Below are positions 45,392 through 54,126 of a stretch of DNA of 64,000 nucleotides, in pieces. The stretch spans positions 43,006-107,005 of the forward strand of contig NZ_ML675590.1 of NCBI RefSeq assembly GCF_007826885.1, in the 5' to 3' direction. This DNA is from Candidatus Nitrosocosmicus arcticus (GTDB lineage: Archaea > Thermoproteota > Nitrososphaeria > Nitrososphaerales > Nitrososphaeraceae). The stretch's first letter is position 1. Each line of letters opens with the position of its first letter. The notes under the pieces were generated by a model that saw only the letters and a program-made list of their open reading frames with translations, had not been told where the DNA came from and made no database searches. Made by a program: the position numbers and the translations under genes.

Positions 45392-46309
45392 TTGAGCACA
45401 CAATTTGATATTTTTAAAATTTTATCAGGGGATGAATCTGACGCTGACTATGAAAAGAAACCTGTAATTATACAAGGAATCACGGGCAGCTTTGGGTCAA
45501 CACACACAAAAATGATGCGATCTTATGGAACGAATATTGCCGCAGGTGTCACACCAGGCAAAGGAGGTTCTAAACTCGAGGATGTTCCTGTTTTTAATAC
45601 TATGGCGGAGGCAGTACAAGCATCAGGATCAGCCATATCTGGAATATTCGTACCTGCTCCCTTCTTTTATGAAGCCGCCAAAGAAGCCCTAGATAACGGG
45701 ATTAAACTAATAGTAGCAATACCTGAACACGTACCCATTATTGATTCAATAAAAGTCTATGAGTATGCTCAGAAAAAAGGGGCAAGAATGATTGGACCAA
45801 ATACTCCCGGAGTGATTATCCCCGAGATAATGAAAGTCGGAATCATGCCTGCTCAACCTTTTACTAGGGGCAATACGGTTGTATTTTCAAGAAGTGGGAC
45901 CTTAATGTATGAAGTTTCATTTCATTTATCCAACTCCGGATTTGGACAACGTTTAGGACTGGGAATTGGAGGCGATCCAATTAATGGAACTAATCTTATC
46001 GATTCTTTTGAGTTAATTAGGAACAGGGGCGATGTTGATTCAGTGGTTGTGGTTGGTGAAATAGGTGGTGATGCAGAAGAACAGCTCGCCGAGTATATTA
46101 TAAAGACTAATTTCTCAAAACCTGTTGTCGCCTACATAGCAGGAAGATCTGCCCCCAAAGAAAAACGAATGGGTCATGCTGGAGCTATAGTTTACGGAAA
46201 CTATGGATCTGCCGATTCAAAAATAAATAACTACGCTAACGCAAATGTTCCAGTTGCAAAAAGCCCAAGAGAAGTCCCGTTATTGTTAAGGACGCGATTA
46301 AGAAAATAA
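45392..46309 (+). CDS. sucD: Succinyl-CoA synthetase, alpha subunit
   Basis: Partner of sucC, 15 nt downstream. CoA-binding domain with 'IIQGITGSFGSTHTKMM' and 'GVTPGKGG'; ligase domain with 'GIGGDPINGT', 'VGEIGGDAEE' and the phosphohistidine His262 in 'RMGHAGAIVYG'. 305 residues. TTG start at 45392; a short N-terminal extension (about residues 1-22) precedes the conserved part and is somewhat longer than usual. Confidence 0.95.
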   Translation: MSTQFDIFKILSGDESDADYEKKPVIIQGITGSFGSTHTKMMRSYGTNIAAGVTPGKGGSKLEDVPVFNTMAEAVQASGSAISGIFVPAPFFYEAAKEALDNGIKLIVAIPEHVPIIDSIKVYEYAQKKGARMIGPNTPGVIIPEIMKVGIMPAQPFTRGNTVVFSRSGTLMYEVSFHLSNSGFGQRLGLGIGGDPINGTNLIDSFELIRNRGDVDSVVVVGEIGGDAEEQLAEYIIKTNFSKPVVAYIAGRSAPKEKRMGHAGAIVYGNYGSADSKINNYANANVPVAKSPREVPLLLRTRLRK

Positions 46310-46370
46310 TCAAATGGTTACGAAAATCTATTTTTATTTGTCCGACCTCAAATATAACTGGTAAATCCAT

Positions 46371-46538
46371 TTGGAGAAAAGATTTTGCACAAACTGTATG
46401 ATAAAAACCGCGCATGATTGGATAGAAGAAATAGATGTTATCTACACTTATAAAAGAAAAAGGGTGTATAAATGTGGTAATTGTGGTTTCATATCAAAAA
46501 AAAGAGGTTTAAGACCTTCGTCTGAATCGGTTTATTGA
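46371..46538 (+). CDS. Small zinc-ribbon protein
   Basis: A 55-residue protein from TTG 46371 to TGA 46538. It carries FCTNC near the start and KCGNC in the second half, the two knuckles of a zinc ribbon, separated by a basic beta region. Such tiny ribbons are often found in ribosomal or transcription-related proteins; function unknown. It begins 61 nt after the sucD stop. The conserved Cys pairs and absence of stops make it a convincing gene despite its size. Confidence 0.6.
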   Translation: MEKRFCTNCMIKTAHDWIEEIDVIYTYKRKRVYKCGNCGFISKKRGLRPSSESVY

Positions 46539-46621
46539 TAGCAGGATATCTATATCTAAATACTTTTGAGCCTAAAATAAAAAGGCTCATTTACTATAAT
46601 CGGTTTATAACAACTATTTAC

Positions 46622-47221
46622 ATGAAGAAAAGGTATCTTGTTTATCTAGACAATGGGAATAACTATTTGCCCCCAAACTCCAATAGTGTTTTGCGTTCAT
46701 TGCGTTCGCTACTTCAAAACTACAACCATGCAGAAGTTAGGGATATCAGGATTTCAAGTTATTTTATCGAGATAGACGTTAGTACACATGACAATACCTC
46801 ACTGAGCGCGAATGATCATGATTTTTTTGGACCAATTAACATGTTAGGATCCTTGATCCGTTTAGAAGAATTGAATGAAGTAGCCGATTTTTTATCCAGA
46901 GAAGATGCTGTGATGTCATCCGTATTCCTATTTAATATGGAAAGATATTGGAAATCACATGAGGTGCTCGAGAGCGTTTGGAAAGATTCAAAGGGACAAA
47001 CAAAAAGTCTTTTGAATGGTTTGATTTTGTTAGATGCGGCATATGTGCACTTCCAAAAAGGAGAGAATGGCATTTTTTTCTCTATCCTAAATCGCTCCTT
47101 GGAAAAATTTAAAGACTATTCAGAATATTTTTATAACATAAATATGAAATTTTTGCTAGAGGACATCAACAAAATAATAAATACTAAAAGCGTATCTATT
47201 ATCAAAATACATCTGAAATAA
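46622..47221 (+). CDS. DUF309 family protein
   Basis: A 199-residue protein from ATG 46622; the frame extends upstream to 46535 but would overlap the zinc-ribbon gene. The C-terminal half has the DUF309 pattern: 'FNMERYWKSHEVLESVWKD', 'GLILLDAAYVHFQKG', with His and Glu in the first helix pair. Its N-terminal part (about 1-85) is an extra domain without known match. Function unknown; the conserved H-E pair suggests a metal site. Confidence 0.8.
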   Translation: MKKRYLVYLDNGNNYLPPNSNSVLRSLRSLLQNYNHAEVRDIRISSYFIEIDVSTHDNTSLSANDHDFFGPINMLGSLIRLEELNEVADFLSREDAVMSSVFLFNMERYWKSHEVLESVWKDSKGQTKSLLNGLILLDAAYVHFQKGENGIFFSILNRSLEKFKDYSEYFYNINMKFLLEDINKIINTKSVSIIKIHLK

Positions 47222-47232
47222 TATTGCTTAAG

Positions 47233-47320
47233 AGGTGGGGAAGGGATTCGAACCCTTATATATTCGCTATCTGCAACCTTGAATCTGCAGGCGAACGCAT
47301 GGCCGCTCTGCCACCCCACC
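47233..47320 (-). tRNA. trnC: tRNA-Cys (anticodon GCA) with a 16-nt intron
   Basis: The minus strand forms a cloverleaf: acceptor GGTGGGG with CCCCACC, discriminator T (U73, as in tRNA-Cys), D-arm GCAGAGCGGCCATGC, anticodon stem TTCGC with GCGAA, and T-arm AAGGG-TTCGAAT-CCCTT. The anticodon loop CTGCAG-A is interrupted after position 37 by 16 nt. Removing them gives a 72-nt tRNA with anticodon GCA. Intron TTGCAG can pair with loop CTGCA, the helix expected for a bulge-helix-bulge splice site. CCA is not encoded. Confidence 0.93.
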
Positions 47321-47444
47321 AACTGTTTGTTTTATCATTGATTGAAAACTTATATTTCTTTGGTAATGGTTTTTCTATCTTTCTGTCTTGTAGTTAAAAA
47401 ATTTCAATAAGATCAAAAATGACTGCGATCCTGATACTATGTTG

Positions 47445-47672
47445 TTACTTTATAAAATTTTTTGATGCGAGAGTTATATCTTCAGATTTTATGGTTTTCC
47501 TGTGAGCATGACTGGCCAACTGTACGGCCTGTTTAGCAATATTTTCTCCTAATGCCTCTAGTATACGTCTCAATTCATCTGCTGCGCTATCACTCACCCT
47601 TTCGGCACCGTACTTTTTTATTATTCTGTGAATGGAAGCCAGGGCTATTTCCGATTCTGAGTTTATTGCCAT
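47445..47672 (-). CDS. Archaeal histone
   Basis: A 75-residue histone-fold protein that packages DNA: 'IALASIHRIIKKYGAERVSDSAADELRRILEALGENIAKQAVQLASHAHRKTI' reads as helix, long central helix, helix, with R/K contacts in the loops ('GAERVS', 'HRKTIKSEDI'). Length is normal for HMf-type histones. ATG start; its promoter lies in the 259-base divergent gap shared with the TatD gene. Confidence 0.95.
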   Translation of the reverse strand: MAINSESEIALASIHRIIKKYGAERVSDSAADELRRILEALGENIAKQAVQLASHAHRKTIKSEDITLASKNFIK

Positions 47673-47931
47673 CTATTACACTAAATTTATTACTTTGTTT
47701 ATTAAAACGCCTTTGTAAAATTGATTCAATTAAAGTGTTCATTCTTACTACTTCATCCACCTTTATCAATCGTTGGCCATAATAATTTCAGACTCAGAAC
47801 GCAATTTACCTTGACTGATTCTTAAAACAATATTGAATTTCATATAACTAGTAGATTGATTAATCACTTATTAATAATATCATTAACGGGACTAATAATT
47901 AATTAGCTGAATCTACCAATGATCATGTAAT

Positions 47932-48705
47932 TTGTATTACGTCGATTCGCACATACATTTGTCAGATAAACATTATCAGAACTATCATAGTATCATATTC
48001 GACTACATGCGCCAGGCCAATGTTCAATCAATTTGCGTTTCAGAAGATTTCAATTCCTCTGTAGAGGCGTTATCATTAAAAGAAAAATTTTTTAAGGACT
48101 CTGATCTTTTTAGGGTTTTTGTGGGCATCCATCCACAGTTCGCAAAGGTTTCTTCTGACATGCGATTATTTGAAGGTCTTTTCCAATCCAAACTTGATTT
48201 TATTGATGGAATAGGTGAAATTGGACTTGATCCAACATATGCTAATTTGGATCCAGACAATACACTAGAAAGACAGAAAATTGTTTTCGAAAAAATGCTA
48301 CATCTAGCAGAAACAAATAACAAGCCGGTGTCTCTACATTCTAGAAGATCAGTCAATGAAATTATGGAGATACTGCCTTCATATAAAATTAGGAATGCCG
48401 TATTCCATTGGTATGATGGGAATAAAAGCAATCTAAAAAGAATAAATGATAAAGGGTATTTCGTTTCTTTCGGTCCATATCTCCTATACTCGAGTGACAA
48501 ACAAACTTTGTTAAAAGAAGCTGATATTAACCTGATTCTTGTAGAAACTGACGGTCCGGTCAAATACAAGAATTGTTTTGAAGGTGCCCTTACTTCTCCT
48601 TCTTTGGTGGTTAGCATAGTTTATTTTGCTTCTGTTTTGTTAAAAAAATCCATTGATGACTTAACTGAAATTCTTTATATGAATTCTACACGATTCATGA
48701 ATTAG
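47932..48705 (+). CDS. TatD-family metal-dependent DNase
   Basis: A 257-residue barrel-fold hydrolase. Metal ligands: H-x-H in 'DSHIHL' (His7/His9), Glu in 'GIGEIGLDP', His in 'SLHSRRS', His in 'VFHWYDG', and Asp in 'LVETDGP'. TTG start gives the usual N-terminus M-Y-Y-V-D-S-H. Family members degrade DNA exonucleolytically or repair it. Unlike the three neighbouring core genes, it has its own promoter region. Confidence 0.9.
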   Translation: MYYVDSHIHLSDKHYQNYHSIIFDYMRQANVQSICVSEDFNSSVEALSLKEKFFKDSDLFRVFVGIHPQFAKVSSDMRLFEGLFQSKLDFIDGIGEIGLDPTYANLDPDNTLERQKIVFEKMLHLAETNNKPVSLHSRRSVNEIMEILPSYKIRNAVFHWYDGNKSNLKRINDKGYFVSFGPYLLYSSDKQTLLKEADINLILVETDGPVKYKNCFEGALTSPSLVVSIVYFASVLLKKSIDDLTEILYMNSTRFMN

Positions 48706-48784
48706 CATATCTATCCTCGACCCGCTCTTTGGTGGAATCTAATTAAGATAAAAGATAAAATACCCTTGTTTTTTTTCTAATCAT

Positions 48785-49024
48785 GTGGATAGAGTCAAAA
48801 AAATGGCCAACGAATTGTTGGAACGTTATCCTGATAAATTTACTAGCGATTTTAACGGAAATAAAGAAACTATAAAGAATTTTGCTATTGTTCGTTCAAA
48901 GGAATTACGAAACAAAATAGCAGGCTATATTACCAAGACTGTAAATAGAAACCTTGCCCAACAGAATGCTTCACTCTCATATTCTGAAGAAAATACCGAA
49001 TCTCGTGAAGAAACTGCAGAGTAA
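48785..49024 (+). CDS. rps17e: 30S ribosomal protein S17e
   Basis: A 79-residue protein matching eukaryal/archaeal eS17: 'DRVKKMANELLERYPDKFT', 'FAIVRSKELRNKIAGYITKTV'. GTG start is consistent with the family, while an overlapping ATG at 48783 is out of frame. The final 15 residues are acidic and divergent. Ends 2 nt before the ubiquitin-like modifier gene, forming one transcript. Confidence 0.93.
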   Translation: MDRVKKMANELLERYPDKFTSDFNGNKETIKNFAIVRSKELRNKIAGYITKTVNRNLAQQNASLSYSEENTESREETAE

Positions 49025-49026
49025 GA

Positions 49027-49281
49027 TTGATAACTGTTGATTTTCTCGGTGGGATAAGGAAGATAGCCGGATTTTCCACAGTAAATATCAATATAACTAA
49101 TTCTAGCATTAATGAAATACTCACATTATTGGAGAGCGAATATGATTTAGAAAATAAGATAAAAGAGAGCGAAATAATGATAGCCATTAATGGCGTCGAG
49201 TCCTCCGTACTGGGCGGCAGAGGAGCAAAAATTTCATCCGGAGATACTGTAACTATTTTGTCAGTTGTACATGGCGGATGA
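49027..49281 (+). CDS. MoaD/ThiS-like ubiquitin-fold protein (small archaeal modifier)
   Basis: An 84-residue beta-grasp protein ending in Gly-Gly ('VVHGG'), the free C-terminus required for adenylation and thiocarboxylation. Blocks: 'VDFLGGIRKIAGFSTVNI', 'INEILTLLES', 'IMIAINGVESS', 'ISSGDTVTILSVVHGG'. May serve as sulfur carrier for molybdopterin or tRNA thiolation, or as a SAMP-type protein modifier. TTG start two bases after the S17e stop. Confidence 0.88.
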   Translation: MITVDFLGGIRKIAGFSTVNINITNSSINEILTLLESEYDLENKIKESEIMIAINGVESSVLGGRGAKISSGDTVTILSVVHGG

Positions 49282-49301
49282 CTTTAACTCTTTTTTTAAA
49301 A

Positions 49302-49332
49302 TATATTATAGTTTAGTGTTCACTATAATATA
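49302..49332 (+). promoter_or_regulatory. 11-bp inverted repeat over the Dim2/KH promoter
   Basis: TATATTATAGT at 49302-49312 is the exact complement of ACTATAATATA at 49322-49332, separated by 9 nt. The left arm overlaps the likely TATA box and the right arm ends exactly at the GTG start of the KH gene (49333). This is a good operator candidate, possibly for self-control by a repressor. Confidence 0.5.
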
Positions 49333-49911
49333 GTGACTTTTGACAATATTTTTAAGGTAATCAAAGTATCCAAGGATCGTATAGGGGTAATAGTTGGGAA
49401 AAAAGGTTCTGTCAAATCTGAAATAGAATCAAAATGTAATATTATCCTAGATGTAGACGGAGATACTGGAGATGTGACGATCCGATTAAAAAACGAAGCA
49501 TCCTTAACAAATAGTGGAATATTCAAAGCATCCGAAATTATAATGGCGATTTCAAAAGGCTTCTCTCCTGAAAGGGCCTATAGGTTACTATCTGATGATT
49601 CTTTACTACAACTTGTTGATCTACGAGAATATTCTGGAAAATCAATGAATTCTTTAGACCGGATCAAATCTAGACTTATTGGACAGAGCGGTAAATTTCG
49701 AAAGAATTTGGAGGATTTCTCTGGTGCTGATATATCGATCTACGGGCATTTTGTGGGATTCATCGGTACTTATGACGAAACCTCTCTAGCTTTGAATGCA
49801 ATTTTAATGATATGTAAGGGCAGCTCCCACAAATCAGTTTACCATATGCTTGAAGAACATAACAGGAAGAAAAAATTAGAAAAAATGGATCTATGGGAAA
49901 AAGTTAAATGA
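49333..49911 (+). CDS. KH-domain RNA-binding protein (Dim2/Pno1-like)
   Basis: A 192-residue protein with two KH domains. The first has 'VSKDRIGVIVGKKGSVKSEIE' (GxxG motif GKKG) and the second 'SRLIGQSGKFRKNLEDFSGADISIYG' (GxxG GQSG). In eukaryotes Dim2/Pno1 binds the 3' end of 18S rRNA with the nuclease Nob1, and archaeal Dim2 assists 16S maturation. GTG start, leaderless by the TATA-like stretch (about 49297-49310). Confidence 0.9.
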   Translation: MTFDNIFKVIKVSKDRIGVIVGKKGSVKSEIESKCNIILDVDGDTGDVTIRLKNEASLTNSGIFKASEIIMAISKGFSPERAYRLLSDDSLLQLVDLREYSGKSMNSLDRIKSRLIGQSGKFRKNLEDFSGADISIYGHFVGFIGTYDETSLALNAILMICKGSSHKSVYHMLEEHNRKKKLEKMDLWEKVK

Positions 49912-50053
49912 ATATCCTATCTAGATGGTAAACATTCGGGTAAGCAGTGTAATTTTACTCGAGCCATGAATTTCCTAGGCTAATGGTAGCTTTACTTAGG
50001 ATACTGTTTCGTAATGATGCCTCTTTTGTAACATATGTTGCGGCTGCCCAGTT

Positions 50054-50623
50054 TTATTTTTTATTCCATCTGGCGAACATATCATTGTCTATTCCAAATT
50101 GATCAAGTGTTTTTCCAATGATGTGAGAAATTAGATCGTCAATTGATTTTGGTTTATGGTAAAATCCTGGCATTGCTGGTAATATTACCACTCCAATCTC
50201 TGCTAACTTCAACATATTTGAGATATGGATTTTTGAAAGGGGGGTTTCTCTGGGGACTATGATAAGCCTACGATTTTCCTTAATAGTAACAGACGCTGCT
50301 CGAGAAATGAGGTTATCGTCGTAACCATTGGCAATACTGGAAAGGGTTTTCATACTACAGGGAATAATTACCATCCCGTCGGTTCTAAATGATCCGCTTG
50401 ATATGGAAGCCGCCATATTATTTTCGTCATATACAAAATTCGCACTCTTTTTAATCTCATTGACATTTTCCTCTGTTTCAATCTCTATATTTTTCTCTGC
50501 CCACCTGCTCAACACTAGATGGGTTTCAATCTCGAATTTCTTTAGTGCCCTCAAAAGCGCAATGCCATAAATTACACCGGAACTTCCTGTAATCCCTACA
50601 ACTATCCTTAGATTTTCTCCCAT
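50054..50623 (-). CDS. ubiX: Flavin prenyltransferase (UbiX)
   Basis: Makes prenylated FMN, the cofactor of UbiD decarboxylases, from FMN and dimethylallyl phosphate. 189 residues with 'VVGITGSSGVIYGIALLRAL' (FMN loop), 'SGSFRTDGMVIIPCSMKTLSSIANG', 'LIIVPRETPLSKIHISNMLKLAEIGVVILPAMPGFY'. ATG start. Divergent from the PfkB kinase with a 57-base gap that must hold both promoters. Confidence 0.95.
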   Translation of the reverse strand: MGENLRIVVGITGSSGVIYGIALLRALKKFEIETHLVLSRWAEKNIEIETEENVNEIKKSANFVYDENNMAASISSGSFRTDGMVIIPCSMKTLSSIANGYDDNLISRAASVTIKENRRLIIVPRETPLSKIHISNMLKLAEIGVVILPAMPGFYHKPKSIDDLISHIIGKTLDQFGIDNDMFARWNKK

Positions 50624-50680
50624 GTTCGTTATTTATTGTGTTTCCAATGTTTTATATTTAATACTCTAATACTCTTCCTA

Positions 50681-51589
50681 ATGCTTACAGTTTTTGGTTC
50701 GATTGCTTTAGACACTACAAGAACTCCTTTTGAGACCAAAGAGCGTATCTTGGGAGGAGCTGCTACTTATGCATCTATGGCTGCATCCTTTTTCGTACCT
50801 GTCTCATTAATAGGTGCGATTGGTAATGATTTTCCAGATAAATATTACACTCAGTTGGGCAATAAAATGGATATAAAGGGCTTAAAACGATTCAATGACC
50901 AAAAAACATTCTTTTATGATTCTACATTTGATTTTGACCTATCTCATAGGACTACTAACATAACGGAACTTAACGTAATTGAAAATTTTGAACCGATTGT
51001 TCCAGCAGAATATAAAAACTCAAAATTTATTTATCTCGCAAATAATGATCCTGAACAAAACATAAAAATAATTGATAGTTTTAACAGCCCTGAGTTAATT
51101 GTTTGCGACACCATAGAATATTGGATTCAGAATAAAAAGAATTCTGTTATATCTATGATTGAGAAAACTAATGGGGTAGTAATAAATGACCAAGAGGCAA
51201 GATTGCTATGTAATAATTCTAACCTTGTTAAATGTGGAAAACAACTATTATCCTATGGTCCAAATTTTGCAATTATTAAAAAGGGCGAACATGGTGTGTT
51301 ACTCTTTATTGGTGATGACGTTGTCCCAATACCTGGATACCCATTAGAAAGCGTTACTGATCCTACAGGAGCTGGGGATTCATTTGCTGGGGGATTTATG
51401 GGATATTTAATCTCAAAATCTAAAAATCATCTAATCGATGATTTGGCATTAGTTAAAGAATCAATTCTTATGGGAAGTGTTATGGGTACTTTTGCGATAG
51501 AGGAGTTTGGAATACACGGATTAATGCGAATAACTAGTGAAAATATATTGGATAGGTATGACAAATACAAAAAGCTGTTGCATGTCTAG
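50681..51589 (+). CDS. PfkB/ribokinase-family carbohydrate or nucleoside kinase
   Basis: A kinase of the ribokinase superfamily. The frame runs from 50636, but ATG 50681 gives the canonical start 'MLTVFGSIALDTT' (302 residues). The substrate glycine pair lies in 'RILGGAATYASMAASFF', and the catalytic signature 'DPTGAGDSFAGGFMGYL' includes the base Asp. Archaeal members near purine genes often phosphorylate nucleosides, but the sugar is not clear from sequence. Possibly adenosine/inosine kinase. Confidence 0.86.
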   Translation: MLTVFGSIALDTTRTPFETKERILGGAATYASMAASFFVPVSLIGAIGNDFPDKYYTQLGNKMDIKGLKRFNDQKTFFYDSTFDFDLSHRTTNITELNVIENFEPIVPAEYKNSKFIYLANNDPEQNIKIIDSFNSPELIVCDTIEYWIQNKKNSVISMIEKTNGVVINDQEARLLCNNSNLVKCGKQLLSYGPNFAIIKKGEHGVLLFIGDDVVPIPGYPLESVTDPTGAGDSFAGGFMGYLISKSKNHLIDDLALVKESILMGSVMGTFAIEEFGIHGLMRITSENILDRYDKYKKLLHV

Positions 51590-51646
51590 CCTTTTTAGAA
51601 AGTATTATTATTAACTTTTGGATAATAGATTGTGACCACTAGTTAA

Positions 51647-52237
51647 ATGAAATTCCTTATTATTGATAATTACGATTCTTTTGTTTATAACATTGCTCAG
51701 ATCATGGGTTTATTAAGTACTGATCCTGTAGTGAAACGGAATAACCAGATCACCATTAAGGGTATATCTAAAATGAATCCTGATGCAATTATTATATCAC
51801 CAGGTCCGGGACATCCCAAATACAAAAAGGATTTTGGAATTTGTACAGAGGTGATAACCAAACTGGGACCATCTGTTCCAATTCTAGGTATTTGCTTGGG
51901 GCATCAAGGCATTGTGAACGCCTTTGGCGGAACGGTAAAAAGGGCAAATGAAATAAAGCATGGTAAGACCAGTGATATCCAATTCAACGACAATACTGAT
52001 TTATTTGAAGGTGTTAAAAACCCATTTGTAGCGACACGTTATCACTCATTAATTGCTAATAAAGATAATTTTCCGAAATGTTTAAAAATTACTTCCATTT
52101 CGTTAGACGACAGAGAAATAATGAGTGCCTGTCACGAAAAATATCTGATAGAGGGGATACAGTTCCATCCTGAATCGATATTGACTGTTGAGGGTAAAAA
52201 AATTCTCTCTAATTTTATTCGAATGGTAAAGAAATGA
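51647..52237 (+). CDS. trpG: Anthranilate synthase component II (glutamine amidotransferase)
   Basis: A 196-residue class I amidotransferase that supplies ammonia to TrpE. Motifs: 'IIDNYDSFVYNIAQ', 'IISPGPGHP', 'LGICLGHQGIV' with nucleophile Cys83, 'GKTS', 'RYHSL', and 'GIQFHPESILT' carrying the catalytic His/Glu. It could also serve para-aminobenzoate synthase (PabA), but its overlap with trpD supports tryptophan synthesis. No trpE is in this window. Confidence 0.92.
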   Translation: MKFLIIDNYDSFVYNIAQIMGLLSTDPVVKRNNQITIKGISKMNPDAIIISPGPGHPKYKKDFGICTEVITKLGPSVPILGICLGHQGIVNAFGGTVKRANEIKHGKTSDIQFNDNTDLFEGVKNPFVATRYHSLIANKDNFPKCLKITSISLDDREIMSACHEKYLIEGIQFHPESILTVEGKKILSNFIRMVKK

Positions 52238-53412
52238 CCGCAAAGAATAAAAATATAGATACAGATGTAGGTACAACTAATTGTAATCACAATAACTATA
52301 ACAGAGATGAGTTATACTCGCAAAACCAAATTTATCTAAAGAAACTCTCGACCGGACAGAGGTTAAATAATAATGAAATTAGGACAGTAATGACTAATAT
52401 TATTAATGGACGTTGTTCTGATGTATTTATTTCAGCTTTCTTGATGTCTTTAATCTTGAAAGGAGAAGACCTTGAAGAATTAAAGTGTGTGATTGAAATT
52501 ATCAGGGGATCTTCCATCCCTATCAATCCCGTGTCTGATCTTCCGATTATAGATAATTGTGGAACTGGTGGAGATTTTTTAAACACCTTCAATATAAGCA
52601 CCACTTCAGCCGTGATTGCTAGTTCTTGTAAAAAAATAGCAATAGCAAAACATGGTAACAAATCGTCATCAAGTCTCAGTGGTAGCGCAGATTTGTTCGA
52701 ACATGTAGGCTATCGATTGGATGACGACGATATCTCGTCTATTGTAAAATCGATCGAAAATTACGGCCTTGGTTTCCTTTATGCTCCTAGATTTCATCCA
52801 GGATTAAGGTATGTTTCTAAGGTGAGGAAGGAGTTAGGAATCCGTACAATATTCAATAAAGTTGGACCCTTGTGTAACCCATGCAGAAATCTGTATGGTC
52901 AGGTAATAGGAGTTTCCGATCCATCTTTGTTAACCCTTATTCCTGGAATAATACCTATTCTTGGTTTGCAGCGCGCGATGATTGTTCGATCCCATGATGG
53001 AATGGATGAACTGTCTACCACGAGCAGAAACACTGTGATTCATATCACTTTTCAGGATGGAAAGTATAGTGTCCGAAATGAATTATTGGATCCTGTTTCA
53101 TTGGGTTTGCCGAAATCATCAATCGAAGAAATAATTGTAAGTGATAGGACGGAATCAATAAATGAAAGTTTACGCATAATATATGGAATACAATCCAATA
53201 AATCAAAGGAAAACATTGTTTTGCTTAACAGTGCTGCTGCCTTAATGGTTGGAGGGAATTTAGAATCTTTAAGTGACGCAATATCGATTGCGAGGGATTC
53301 TTTAAATGAAGGACGCCCCCAAAAATTATTAGAGAATATTATAAAGAACAGTGGAGATGTTTCAAAGTTGGAACAAGCTGAAAAAATGCTAAATATCGGA
53401 CGCAAAAATTAA
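52234..53412 (+). CDS. trpD: Anthranilate phosphoribosyltransferase
   Basis: Second step of tryptophan synthesis, joining PRPP and anthranilate. Its ATG overlaps the trpG stop by four bases. A hydrophilic N-terminal extension (about residues 1-30) precedes the helical domain. Signatures: 'DNCGTGGDFLNTFNIST' (about 108-124, PRPP loop), 'IAKHGNKSSSSLSGSADLFEHVG', 'GLGFLYAPRFHPGLRYVSKVRKELGIRTIFNKVGPLCNP', and 'SHDGMDELS'. 392 residues, long because of the extension. Confidence 0.94.
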   Translation: MTAKNKNIDTDVGTTNCNHNNYNRDELYSQNQIYLKKLSTGQRLNNNEIRTVMTNIINGRCSDVFISAFLMSLILKGEDLEELKCVIEIIRGSSIPINPVSDLPIIDNCGTGGDFLNTFNISTTSAVIASSCKKIAIAKHGNKSSSSLSGSADLFEHVGYRLDDDDISSIVKSIENYGLGFLYAPRFHPGLRYVSKVRKELGIRTIFNKVGPLCNPCRNLYGQVIGVSDPSLLTLIPGIIPILGLQRAMIVRSHDGMDELSTTSRNTVIHITFQDGKYSVRNELLDPVSLGLPKSSIEEIIVSDRTESINESLRIIYGIQSNKSKENIVLLNSAAALMVGGNLESLSDAISIARDSLNEGRPQKLLENIIKNSGDVSKLEQAEKMLNIGRKN

Positions 53413-53427
53413 CTATCTTATTACTTA

Positions 53428-54027
53428 TCATAATTTCGGGTTAAATTGCTTACACAATAAATATATCTCGCTACTTTGTTTCCTGCTTGCATCAGGCTTT
53501 GTTATGTGGACTGCAGAAAATATGCTTTTTACATAAGTGATAAATTCCGGTGTTGCTTCTCCTTGGAATACTTTGTACAATGCATTTCCATTTACTTTTA
53601 GGATTTTTTTAGTAATCTCTACAGCCTTCATTGTCAGGGCAATTTGCTTTAAGTGATCCATCTCCCACAACCCCGATACGTTAGGTGCTAGATCGGACAA
53701 GACTATATCGGCCTTGCCCTCCAAATACTTAAATAATAATGTTGCCGTTTGTTCATCTTCTATATTCCCATTAATTATGATGACGTTTGAAATTGGTTCG
53801 ATCTCTTTCAAGTCGATCCCAATGACCTTTCCTTTATTTCCAGCTATTTTAGATGCAAATTGTAACCAACCTCCGGGAGCTGCTCCTATATCAACTATTT
53901 TCATCCCTTGTTTCAACAGATGATATGATTTATTTAATTGAGAAAGCTTATAAACGGCACGACTCCTATAGCTGTTTTCTTTTGCAAGTTTCCTATAGGG
54001 ATCTCTCTTTGCATCGGCAAGTTTCAA
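53428..54027 (-). CDS. rlmE: 23S rRNA 2'-O-methyltransferase (RlmE/FtsJ)
   Basis: A 199-residue SAM enzyme of the FtsJ class. Order: 'DPYRKLAKENSYRSRAVYKLSQL' with the first Lys, 'KIVDIGAAPGGWLQFAS' (SAM loop), 'VIGIDLKEIEP', 'DIVLSDLAPNVSGLWEMD' (catalytic Asp), 'NALYKVFQGE' (catalytic Lys) and 'KPDASRKQSSEIYLLCK' (Glu). K-D-K-E tetrad complete. Start is TTG 54027. Convergent with trpD. Confidence 0.94.
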   Translation of the reverse strand: MKLADAKRDPYRKLAKENSYRSRAVYKLSQLNKSYHLLKQGMKIVDIGAAPGGWLQFASKIAGNKGKVIGIDLKEIEPISNVIIINGNIEDEQTATLLFKYLEGKADIVLSDLAPNVSGLWEMDHLKQIALTMKAVEITKKILKVNGNALYKVFQGEATPEFITYVKSIFSAVHITKPDASRKQSSEIYLLCKQFNPKL

Positions 54028-54126
54028 TTATATCATTCTCATAGACAAACTGGTAAGCATTCATAATATTTGTTTCTTGAATACTTCTAGTAATGTTTTT
54101 TATAGGCATAAATCTAAAAAAATTTT

